A stretch of 64,000 bases of DNA. Origin: Porticoccaceae bacterium. Lineage in GTDB: Bacteria > Pseudomonadota > Gammaproteobacteria > Pseudomonadales > Porticoccaceae. Numbering within the stretch: position 1 is the first letter of the stretch; each line of letters starts with the position of its first letter. This document shows positions 38,083-45,147 of this stretch, one piece after another. Under the pieces are notes generated by a model. That model did no database searches and had not been told where the DNA came from. It saw only the letters and a program-made list of their open reading frames with translations. The stretch spans positions 23,364 through 87,363 of the forward strand of contig DUBX01000042.1 of the NCBI GenBank assembly GCA_012960115.1. Reading direction: 5' to 3'. The translations under genes and the position numbers were made by a program.

Positions 38083-39198
38083 TCAGTCTATCTGACTGTC
38101 AGCAAACACCCTCATTATTTTCCCTTCTGCGCCATCAGTGGCGAGAATCAAGCTTCCGTCTGGGGCGGTAATGACATTTCGAATCCTGCCCAGCTCAGAA
38201 AATAAGATTTCTTCGCCAACTACTTTTTCACCGTTAAGCTCAAGCCGCCTTAAATCGCCGGGGACCAGAGCTGATATAAATAAATTACCCTTCCAGCTTG
38301 GAAACATATCTCCCTGATAGAGGGCCATGCTTGAAGGGGCTATTGAAGGCACCCAATATTTTATCGGTTGCTCCATACCCGCTTGCTGAGTAAACGGTGA
38401 AATGACTGCGCCACTGTAATCAATCCCATAAGTGATGGCCGGCCATCCATAGTTGTTGCCCGGCTCTATGATGTTAAGTTCATCGCCACCCTTCGGGCCA
38501 TGCTCGTGCTCAAAAACAGTACCGTCCTCTTTAATAACCAACCCCTGTAAATTGCGATGCCCATAAGACCAAATTTCAGGCAGCGCTCCCGGGGAGGTAA
38601 CAAAGGGATTATCCGTTGGTATGCTACCGTCGTCATTAACCCGCAGGATTTTGCCAAAGTGGTTATCTAGCTGCTGGGCTTTTTCTCGGTAGTTGAAGCC
38701 ATCACCAGATGTGATCAGCAAACTTCCGTCAGCCATAAAGGCTAGCCGCGCGCCGTAGTGAGCCGCAGCCTTACGTGGCGGATTCGACTTGAAAATCGTT
38801 TTATGCTCAACAAGCGCCTCGCCCTCTAATCGTGCTCGAACAACATTTAAGCGATTTAGCTTGGGTTCATCAGCGTCGGGAGCTGAAAAGGACAGGTAAA
38901 TAAAGCCATTCTCTTCAAAATTTGGGTGCACAAGTACTTCAGACAACCCTCCTTGACCAGCAAACAAAACCTCGGGCACACCCTTTATGGCTGTTGCGCT
39001 CAACTCTCCATCGGTAACCAATCGTAGGTTGCCGGACAGTTCTGTCACCAACATTTGACTGCTAGAAATAAAGACCATGCTCCACGGGTGGTCTAAGCCC
39101 TCGACCATGGTCTCAGTTTTATACTGAACTTCGGCGCTAGAAAGTGAACTTAGAGCGAGGAGCCCGCTCAGTAGGGTTAAACACTTAGCGACTTTCAT
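38083..39198 (-). CDS. PQQ-dependent aldose sugar dehydrogenase-like protein (YliI/Asd family)
   Basis: 371 aa with a signal peptide (KCLTLLSGLLALSSLSSA), so exported. Six-bladed beta-propeller of the soluble glucose dehydrogenase family: LDHPWSMVF at the start, the catalytic-type His in AAAHYGARLAF, LLITSGDGFNYR, IWSYGHRNLQGL and EHGPKGGDELNII. Oxidises aldoses using PQQ and Ca2+. ATG 39198 has GGAG about 11 nt upstream, and the gene overlaps the stop of the preceding membrane-protein gene by 14 nt. The real substrate is not predictable. Confidence 0.85.
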   Translation of the reverse strand: MKVAKCLTLLSGLLALSSLSSAEVQYKTETMVEGLDHPWSMVFISSSQMLVTELSGNLRLVTDGELSATAIKGVPEVLFAGQGGLSEVLVHPNFEENGFIYLSFSAPDADEPKLNRLNVVRARLEGEALVEHKTIFKSNPPRKAAAHYGARLAFMADGSLLITSGDGFNYREKAQQLDNHFGKILRVNDDGSIPTDNPFVTSPGALPEIWSYGHRNLQGLVIKEDGTVFEHEHGPKGGDELNIIEPGNNYGWPAITYGIDYSGAVISPFTQQAGMEQPIKYWVPSIAPSSMALYQGDMFPSWKGNLFISALVPGDLRRLELNGEKVVGEEILFSELGRIRNVITAPDGSLILATDGAEGKIMRVFADSQID

Positions 39199-39646
39199 CT
39201 GTACTATTCTCCGTTTGACGAGTGCCAAAGTAGTAGCCGGCAATCATGCCTGTAAAAATTAAATAGCCCTTGCCGCCAAAGGTTCTAGCGCCTGCAATAA
39301 GCTCAAGGTTGTAAAAGGCCAAAGGCATCAACCCTACAATGGCAAAGATCGCCATTCCCCCAGCCAAGGCATAAAGATACCTTTTATCGATGTTCACCCA
39401 AATAAGTACAATTCGCGTGACAATAAAAGCTATGAGCATTCCCACTAAAACAAGTCCACCCACCGGGAACGCGCCATTGACATTCATGCCAATCAGATCA
39501 CCCACTATCATCGAAATAACAACCGGGGCATCAACCGGCATGTCCATGCTGAATAACCAAACTATATTGGTGACTGTTGTTTGTGTAATTAATAAAACAG
39601 TTGCGATGATCACCGCGGCTAAAAATGAGATGCTTTGCTTAATCAT
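39185..39646 (-). CDS. Predicted four-TM inner membrane protein, unknown function
   Basis: 153 aa with about four hydrophobic segments: SISFLAAVIIATVLLITQTT, FPVGGLVLVGMLIAFIVTRI, YALAGGMAIFAIVGLMPLAF and GYLIFTGMIAGYYFG. I do not recognise a family. A GGAA-type SD precedes ATG 39646. It overlaps the start of the sugar dehydrogenase by 14 nt and lies 64 nt after another small membrane-protein gene, so the three may form an operon. Confidence 0.65.
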   Translation of the reverse strand: MIKQSISFLAAVIIATVLLITQTTVTNIVWLFSMDMPVDAPVVISMIVGDLIGMNVNGAFPVGGLVLVGMLIAFIVTRIVLIWVNIDKRYLYALAGGMAIFAIVGLMPLAFYNLELIAGARTFGGKGYLIFTGMIAGYYFGTRQTENSTDESR

Positions 39647-39710
39647 GCTTTCCGACCCTTTTATTATTTTGAGGCAACGACCTAGATGGTGTTCTTTTTA
39701 TACAGCACTT

Positions 39711-40013
39711 TCAACCTGTTTTCCTTAAGATCCAAAATCCCAGCCAGGTGCTAACCAGAGCCTTAAAAGCTTGAGCAAAAATTAGCGGAAGACCAAAAAT
39801 AAAATCAAGGTAAGGGGACCAAATCCAAACATATAGCCAATTGATGACCACCATAAAAACAGGCATGTAGTCGACGAAAAATGCTTTATGCGTGAGCGTC
39901 AAAACCCCGTAATCAGTTGTAAGGACAATAAAGCTGCCCCAGATCACCAATAATAATTGGATTGGCGTTGTCAATATTAATGTATACGCAAAAATACGCA
40001 GCCCAGTTTGCAT
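39711..40013 (-). CDS. Small membrane protein, unknown function
   Basis: 100 aa, mostly hydrophobic, with two or three helices (YTLILTTPIQLLLVIWGSFI, VFMVVINWLYVWIW and a C-terminal amphipathic helix). A good SD (GGGAGTG) lies about 6 nt before the ATG, supporting translation. No family recognised. It follows the dehalogenase by 40 nt on the same strand. Confidence 0.6.
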   Translation of the reverse strand: MQTGLRIFAYTLILTTPIQLLLVIWGSFIVLTTDYGVLTLTHKAFFVDYMPVFMVVINWLYVWIWSPYLDFIFGLPLIFAQAFKALVSTWLGFWILRKTG

Positions 40014-40053
40014 GATTCACTCCCAGACAGAACAGTGTTAGCTTACCCCCTCA

Positions 40054-41142
40054 TTAACGGCTAATGTGAATAAAATCTGACAAAACCTGTGTAAGCTCCT
40101 TGGCTTTGGTCCATTGGAAAAAGTGGCCACCGCCAATCATTTGATGGGGCTGATCTTTTGTTCCCGGCACCTTAGCTAGAAAAAGCTTTTCAAACCCATT
40201 GGTCACTGGGTCATCGCCAGCACCAACACACAAAAAGGGGTTTTCAAATGCAGAGAAGAACTCCCAAGCTTTCGCTTGCGCATCTAACGACTGATCAGGG
40301 ATGGACGGCACCTGGCTGGGCATCGCTCGTACTGCCATTTTAAAGGCTGGGCTTGGAAAGGGCGCCTCGAATGCTTTGCTAACCGCCGATCGAAATGGAG
40401 AAATACTTCGCATGCCCAACTTCCCCATCAGTAACTCTAATGCCACAACTAGTTTATGGCGTTTTTCCATCATAGATGAGGCAATAACCCCCGCTGGAAC
40501 ATCGACAGTGTCCCAGGTGTATTTCTGCCAATAGGCAAATTTACGCACTCCCTCATAAGCGTCTTTATTGCCTCCAAAGCCTTCCATTTTACTAACTTGT
40601 TGCATCATCGATGCCATAGTAACCCTCTGTGAACTGGCTCTAAACGCTAAAATTTCTTCAACAACGCTGTCTGGAACATCTGGGCTATAAGGTAATCCAG
40701 TATTGCCCATCGCTACGCGATCAAAGCGATCGCCATTGTCGGCGACCATGCGAAGGCCAATTAACCCGCCCCAATCTTGACCGAAAAAAGTTAGGTTTGA
40801 AAAATCATTTTTCACTAGCCATTGGTTCATCCAATCTACTTGGCGCTGATAGCTGTAGTCTTCTCTTGCGGCCGGCTTATCAGATTTACCATACCCCGGC
40901 AGATCTGGCGCAATTACACGTATCCCAGCTTTTACTAGGAGGGGAATCATTCTGGCGTACAAATAACTCCACACTGGCTGGCCATGCATGGCTAATAAAA
41001 TTGGACCATCTGCTGGGCCCTCATCGAGGTGATGAATACGTAAATCAGAACCATCGTGAGTTTTGATCACGGTATAATGCGGCTCAAATGGGTAGTCTTT
41101 GATACCCTCAAAACAGTGATCTGGCGTTCTTAAGATTTTCAT
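40054..41142 (-). CDS. Haloalkane dehalogenase-like alpha/beta hydrolase (HLD-I type, enlarged cap)
   Basis: 362 aa. The core matches class I haloalkane dehalogenases: HGQPVWSYLYARMIP, VIAPDLPGYGKSDKP, the nucleophile Asp with halide-binding Trp in GQDWGGLIG, a catalytic acid probably in VGAGDDPVTNG and the His in GGGHFFQ. The segment APFPSPAFKMAVRAMP also aligns with DhlA. The protein is about 50 residues longer than DhlA because of an insert in the cap (about 150-235), and the residue after HG is Gln where DhlA has Glu. ATG 41142 (KILRTPDHCF) is the likely start; the 32-codon ORF-track extension is not conserved. The substrate is unknown, and hydrolysis of another C-X or epoxide substrate cannot be excluded. 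Confidence 0.8.
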   Translation of the reverse strand: MKILRTPDHCFEGIKDYPFEPHYTVIKTHDGSDLRIHHLDEGPADGPILLAMHGQPVWSYLYARMIPLLVKAGIRVIAPDLPGYGKSDKPAAREDYSYQRQVDWMNQWLVKNDFSNLTFFGQDWGGLIGLRMVADNGDRFDRVAMGNTGLPYSPDVPDSVVEEILAFRASSQRVTMASMMQQVSKMEGFGGNKDAYEGVRKFAYWQKYTWDTVDVPAGVIASSMMEKRHKLVVALELLMGKLGMRSISPFRSAVSKAFEAPFPSPAFKMAVRAMPSQVPSIPDQSLDAQAKAWEFFSAFENPFLCVGAGDDPVTNGFEKLFLAKVPGTKDQPHQMIGGGHFFQWTKAKELTQVLSDFIHISR

Positions 41143-41350
41143 ATTGGTCTTATTCTCATAATTAGGCGCTGTATATATTGGCATTATAGCTGCCAATATA
41201 TAGCTCATGCAATAGCGCCGCTTCTCAGACCAGCACAACCGTTTTCCCCGCCAAGGTTTTTAATCCTTAGGAATTATCTCGCAACGCGTTAGGCGCGCGG
41301 CATTTGACTCGCCCTAGCAGCGCGTGCTTTTTCGCTGAAAACAAAAAGTT

Positions 41351-42502
41351 TTATTGCCTTTTCCATGTCCAGTTCGAATTAATTAGATAATTTACGATCG
41401 CCGCCGCGCCAATACCTAACAAATTAGCAAAAATATCATTAATCATTAAGTATTTATACGCTAGGAAAAATATAGCGTAATTGATGATGCCGGACATGCC
41501 CGCCACCAGGTGGAACTGCAATAAACGGGATAAAACTCCGGTGCGAGTCGACCTCCGTTTAAAGGTCCAAAAGTTATTAAACCAGAAGTTTGAAAGTAGA
41601 GCCGCTTCGATAGACAAAAGTGGCGCAACCTCCTGCGCCATTCCTAAATATCGCGTCAGAAAAACATATCCTCCCAAATTAATAAGCACACCAGAAAACC
41701 CAACAATTGAGTACTTAATAAAATCTTTATTACTATGAAAGCCTAGTTTAGGTATATTCAACAAAAACTCTATCTGGTCTTTAAGCGATAATTTTGATTC
41801 GCCGGCATTTCTTGGTGTAAACACAATTGGGATTTCTTTGCTCTTTGCACCCTGTGCGACAAGCTCACATATGAGCGAAGACTGAAATGAGTAGCCCCGA
41901 GTTGAAAGGAAGTCGAGATTGCATTTCTCTACATAAGAAGCAGCGACGCACCTGTAGCCAGAGGTACAGTCTTTGATATGTCGGACCCCCCCAACATAGC
42001 GAACCAAGAAGTTGCCGAGCTTACTTATCATCTTTCTTCGCAAAGAAAACTCTGGCGTAGAGCCGCCTTTTACAAATCGAGAACCAACCACAAGGGAAAA
42101 ACCTTGCTGTATCTGTTGGATAAAGTCAGGGATTAAAGTAGGGTCATGTTGCCCATCTGAGTCCATTTGGAAAATTACATCTGGCTTGAACATAGTTAAA
42201 GCATGATGGAAGCCGCGCTTGTAAGCATCGCCAAGGCCAACCTTATTGCCTGTTATCATGTGTAAAAAGTCATGGTGCTCAATCAATTTATTAACTGTTT
42301 CTTGAGTTCCATCAGATGAATTGTCGTCAACAACCAGAATCCTAAATTTGTAACCAGAGACCCGAGTTTGTTGCTCAAATATTGCTTCAATGGTGCCCTG
42401 TATATTTGCCTGCTCATTGTAAGTTGGCAAAATGAAGCATGCCTCGGCCTGAGTTGCGTTTTCGCACTCATATTTATCGGTTAAATCCAAGACTGACTCC
42501 AC
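41351..42502 (-). CDS. Polyprenyl-phosphate sugar transferase (GT2) fused to GtrA-like membrane domain
   Basis: 383 aa. An N-terminal GT2 domain like dolichol-phosphate mannose synthase (about 20-250: FILPTYNEQANI, VVDDNSSDGT, QMDSDGQHDP, DCTSGYRC) is followed by a GtrA domain with four TM helices (about 262-383, ending in NYLINSNWTWKR). It would make a polyprenyl-phosphate hexose and present it across the membrane. The start is GTG and overlaps the GT39 gene by 22 nt, so donor synthesis and transfer are coupled. The DNA is visibly AT-richer than the housekeeping blocks, suggesting acquisition. Confidence 0.88.
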   Translation of the reverse strand: MESVLDLTDKYECENATQAEACFILPTYNEQANIQGTIEAIFEQQTRVSGYKFRILVVDDNSSDGTQETVNKLIEHHDFLHMITGNKVGLGDAYKRGFHHALTMFKPDVIFQMDSDGQHDPTLIPDFIQQIQQGFSLVVGSRFVKGGSTPEFSLRRKMISKLGNFLVRYVGGVRHIKDCTSGYRCVAASYVEKCNLDFLSTRGYSFQSSLICELVAQGAKSKEIPIVFTPRNAGESKLSLKDQIEFLLNIPKLGFHSNKDFIKYSIVGFSGVLINLGGYVFLTRYLGMAQEVAPLLSIEAALLSNFWFNNFWTFKRRSTRTGVLSRLLQFHLVAGMSGIINYAIFFLAYKYLMINDIFANLLGIGAAAIVNYLINSNWTWKRQ

Positions 42503-43851
42503 ATCATTTGATAAAAACGCTCTCTCTCAATGTCCAGGCCCAGTTGAAAGGGAAGCCAATAAATTGAAGCGGCTATAATCAAGATAAGAGCACCCCTGTA
42601 TAAAACCTCAAATTTTTTCCCTTGCCTTTGGCTAGTTTTATACAAAACAAAGCCTAAAGCCATGAATGCAAACCCTGACGCTGGCTGGTAGTGGTACAAA
42701 AATGCCGATCTAGAAACCAGGGCCCAAGGCAAAAAGTTGGCGTAAAATCCGATTAGAACAAAAGAAATCACTAAGAATTCTGATTTATAGGTTTTGGTTA
42801 CTATGGCCTCATATGCTCTTATCATCCAAGTCAAACTCACCACAAATATCGCCAAAAATGAGAATAAATAAAGCGCAGGGTTAGGAAATAGATGTACATT
42901 GGTGAAAATGGTTTGTTTCGCTCCACCCGGAAGAAGAACATCATGTGAAGCAAAGTAATAGCCTATCGGCTTTATCATTATCGGCCATGTATACCAGTCC
43001 GAGCGATAAGGGTGAGGAGTTTCCTCAATACTATTTGAATGGAAAGAAACCATTTGCTGGTGTTTTTCAAAATATGAAAATTGATCCATAAAGACAAAAT
43101 CTGGAATCCAAACTAAGGCATAAACTAAAAATGGTACAACCAATAAAGCCCATAGAGAACCACTATTTAATAGACCCTCAGGGTCAAACAAACCCGTCTT
43201 TTGTTGCATCCTTGAATTTATTTTGGACAATAGAAAGATGAGTATCATACTCGCAAGACAAACACCCCAAAAGCCCAAGCCATTCCATTTAACCGAAACT
43301 GTTAGCCCCAAGAAAATTAGTGCCCACGCGATATTTTGCTGCTGATTGTTCTTGTTTTTAAATGCCTTCACGATGAATAACATTGCTATGAAACCGAACA
43401 AGCTGAGATAAATGTTGATTAACCCAAATCTTGAATCAACAAGTAATGACCCGTCTAAGCAGAAAAAAAGTGCGACCAAAAGAGCAAACCCCTTTTGGTT
43501 AAGAAGTTGCATGCTAAGCTTGTAAGCAACCAAAATAAGCGTCGATCCCGCAACAGCGTTAAGCCAGCGGTAACTTATTGGATCTAAATTAGCTATTTCA
43601 AAGGCAGTTGAAGCTAACGTATCGGTCCAAGGCATCAGGTAGTATAAATATATGCTTAAAGAAATAAGATAGGTGCCAAGAGGAGGGTGGACTGAAAAGA
43701 ACTTTACGCCCGAAAGATAATTCAACCCATAAAGGGGGTAAAAAATTTCATCAAAGGTCTCTCCTGGGATCACGCCCAAATTATAAAATCTTAGCGCTAT
43801 CCCCAAGATCAAAATCAAAAGAATTGGATAATGTGAAAGTACTCTTTTCAT
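42481..43851 (-). CDS. GT39/PMT-family protein O-mannosyltransferase-like membrane glycosyltransferase
   Basis: 456 aa, about 10-11 TM helices. The first lumenal loop has the PMT-type acidic pair (GETFDEIFYPLYGL) followed by SVHPPLGTYLI; other family segments are DSRFGLINIYLSLFG and SVKWNGLGFWG. PMT enzymes move mannose from a polyprenyl phosphate to Ser/Thr of exported proteins. The downstream GT2-GtrA gene overlaps it and would supply the donor. No obvious SD precedes ATG 43851. It sits immediately beyond the glmS-tail repeat array. Confidence 0.83.
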   Translation of the reverse strand: MKRVLSHYPILLILILGIALRFYNLGVIPGETFDEIFYPLYGLNYLSGVKFFSVHPPLGTYLISLSIYLYYLMPWTDTLASTAFEIANLDPISYRWLNAVAGSTLILVAYKLSMQLLNQKGFALLVALFFCLDGSLLVDSRFGLINIYLSLFGFIAMLFIVKAFKNKNNQQQNIAWALIFLGLTVSVKWNGLGFWGVCLASMILIFLLSKINSRMQQKTGLFDPEGLLNSGSLWALLVVPFLVYALVWIPDFVFMDQFSYFEKHQQMVSFHSNSIEETPHPYRSDWYTWPIMIKPIGYYFASHDVLLPGGAKQTIFTNVHLFPNPALYLFSFLAIFVVSLTWMIRAYEAIVTKTYKSEFLVISFVLIGFYANFLPWALVSRSAFLYHYQPASGFAFMALGFVLYKTSQRQGKKFEVLYRGALILIIAASIYWLPFQLGLDIERERFYQMMWSQSWI

Positions 43852-43875
43852 TAAAAGTGTCTTATAAAGATATGA

Positions 43876-44010
43876 TTAGCTCAATTCTACCGAGACTGTT
43901 CGAAGTTGACCGGTGCGACACTCTTCTTTGTTATTCTCTTTTAGAATGCCTTTTTCTTTTAGGGTAGTTGTTACCTTTTCTACTCTCACAAATACTGCTA
44001 ACCCTTCCAT
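43876..44010 (-). CDS. 44-aa small protein gene, not in the ORF track
   Basis: Frame MEGLAVFVRVEKVTTTLKEK... ending in TVSVELS, 44 aa plus TAA. A perfect SD (AAGGAG) lies 6 nt before the ATG. The peptide is charged and has no TM segment. Its last codons (ACA GTC TCG GTA GAA) parallel the end of glmS (TCA GTC ACT GTG GAG), as if a glmS tail had been captured as its C-terminus. No family recognised. Confidence 0.5.
   Translation of the reverse strand: MEGLAVFVRVEKVTTTLKEKGILKENNKEECRTGQLRTVSVELS
43882..43899 (-). repeat. glmS-tail-like repeat, copy D (weak)
   Basis: ACAGTCTCGGTAGAATTG matches the glmS terminal 18-mer at 11 of 18 positions and in the same codon phase (TVSVE versus SVTVE). Weak alone; supported by its place at the end of the array. 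Confidence 0.35.
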
Positions 44011-44040
44011 TATTTTCTCCTTTTAAATCACTGTTCAGAT

Positions 44041-44058
44041 TTAGTTCCCCGTAACGGA
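44041..44058 (-). repeat. glmS-tail-like repeat, copy E (weak)
   Basis: TCCGTTACGGGGAACTAA matches the glmS tail at 12 of 18 positions and in phase reads SVTGN-stop. It lies between the HXXEE gene and the 44-aa gene. Confidence 0.4.
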
Positions 44059-44073
44059 GTGTCCGTAGCAAGG

Positions 44074-44625
44074 TTATAAACTAACCTTCTTTTTATCCAT
44101 TTTATTAATCAAAATATAATAAAGCGGCATCAAGATAAGCGTATATGCTGTTACTTCTGGTCCAATTAACTCAAACAAAGAAAATGTGATAATTCCTGCT
44201 ACACATAGCAAGAATAACTCAAGAAAACTTTTCAAAACTCCTTCATTAAATGCTGCTCTAATAATTAAATAATTAATAGGGAGATACAGCAGAACTGCAG
44301 TGATGGCGCCTGGACTGAAAGCATAAAAATAAAAACTAAAGAATATATGAAAGAACGCGTTTACAACTTGAGTAGTCATTAAGAAAAATAAAACAATATG
44401 GGCGCTGCCTCTGTTATTTTTAACCAGATGAACACAGACAGTTATTAATAGAATAGCGATAAGTCTTATCAACACTTCTTCTGTTGGAATAGGGTTATTG
44501 TCAGAAAAATAACTTAGTCGCCATTCTCTAAAATTAAAAATTATATGCTCTTCAAAGTGATGAATTGCATATATTAATGGCCCTAAAACGATAAGATTTC
44601 TAAATTCTTTCAATGTTTCCTCCAC
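44074..44625 (-). CDS. HXXEE-domain membrane protein
   Basis: 183 aa from GTG 44625, five or six hydrophobic helices. It carries the motif that names the HXXEE family (AIHHFEEHI near residue 21) and the later VVNAFFHIFFSFYFY and YLPINYLII segments typical of it. Function in the family is unknown. The start lies inside copy C of the glmS-tail repeat: GTG 44625 is the repeat's GTG codon, while TTG 44613 has GGAGG from the repeat 5 nt before it and may be the real start. Strongly AT-rich. Confidence 0.7.
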   Translation of the reverse strand: MEETLKEFRNLIVLGPLIYAIHHFEEHIIFNFREWRLSYFSDNNPIPTEEVLIRLIAILLITVCVHLVKNNRGSAHIVLFFLMTTQVVNAFFHIFFSFYFYAFSPGAITAVLLYLPINYLIIRAAFNEGVLKSFLELFLLCVAGIITFSLFELIGPEVTAYTLILMPLYYILINKMDKKKVSL

Positions 44626-44634
44626 TGTGACTGA
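44617..44634 (-). repeat. glmS-tail repeat, copy C (strong)
   Basis: TCAGTCACAGTGGAGGAA matches the glmS terminal 18-mer at 16 of 18 positions. The glmS stop TAA is GAA here, so the frame reads through into the HXXEE gene. CGAAC lies just upstream, paralleling CGAA in glmS. Confidence 0.8.
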
Positions 44635-44677
44635 CTGAGTTCGAGCAGCGAATTAGATTTTCTCCTTCGTTTGAATA

Positions 44678-44815
44678 TTAAGGGTGTTCGGAAGGCGCTA
44701 TCAAACCACCCCAATATTCAATACCCATTGATACTCCAGAAAAGAAGTTATACACCCCTAATATAAAAATATCGACAACATAGTTATGTGGGTAATAAGT
44801 AAAAACTTTTGACAT
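44678..44815 (-). CDS. 45-aa predicted single-TM peptide, not in the ORF track
   Basis: Frame MSKVFTYYPHNYVVDIF... ending in APSEHP, 45 aa plus TAA, with one hydrophobic stretch (VVDIFILGVYNFFSGVSMG). No good SD, but a 31-aa frame (44817-44912, minus) ends 1 nt before its ATG and itself starts in an ATGA overlap with the 68-aa gene, so the three could be translated by re-initiation. The 31-aa frame contains copy B of the repeat in a different phase, which weakens it as a gene. No family recognised. Confidence 0.35.
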   Translation of the reverse strand: MSKVFTYYPHNYVVDIFILGVYNFFSGVSMGIEYWGGLIAPSEHP

Positions 44816-44841
44816 GTTATTTTTTTATGCCCTGTTTTGCT

Positions 44842-44859
44842 CTACTCCACCGTAAGTGA
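44842..44859 (-). repeat. glmS-tail repeat, copy B
   Basis: TCACTTACGGTGGAGTAG matches the glmS terminal 18-mer at 14 of 18 positions and in phase reads SLTVE-stop, preceded by DDPTR where glmS has DQPRNLAK. Confidence 0.65.
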
Positions 44860-44908
44860 GCGGGTTGGATCATCGAGGTATATTTGCTTTTGAATGTAAT
44901 AGTTTTTC

Positions 44909-45115
44909 TCATTTTTTTAGTCTTTGGTAAAGAGTTATTATTCCACCAAAAAACCATACAACTACTACACCCCACCATAATGCAAAGAACCAATCATTCT
45001 TCATTGTTCCGTTCCATTCCAACCATTCAAAAACAATTCCCTCCATGAACAAGTCGAAGGACAAAAGTAAAAAAAACCCAAAAACCCATAAAAGAAAAAA
45101 ATGAAGTGTTTTCAT
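44909..45115 (-). CDS. 68-aa two-TM membrane protein immediately downstream of glmS
   Basis: 68 aa from ATG 45115, which has a perfect AGGAG 7 nt upstream; the ORF-track TTG start is less likely. Two hydrophobic segments (HFFLLWVFGFFLLLSFDLF and FFALWWGVVVVWFFGGIITL) and many Trp/Phe residues. It begins 32 nt after the glmS stop on the same strand and may be cotranscribed with it. No family recognised. Confidence 0.6.
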   Translation of the reverse strand: MKTLHFFLLWVFGFFLLLSFDLFMEGIVFEWLEWNGTMKNDWFFALWWGVVVVWFFGGIITLYQRLKK

Positions 45116-45147
45116 AACTTTTCTCCTTTTCAATTCACTACTGTAAG

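Noticed and set aside
41239-41350. GC-rich inverted segments downstream of the GT2-GtrA gene as a terminator
   Set aside because: Partial GCGCGC-type arms pair poorly and are not followed by a T run on the transcribed strand.
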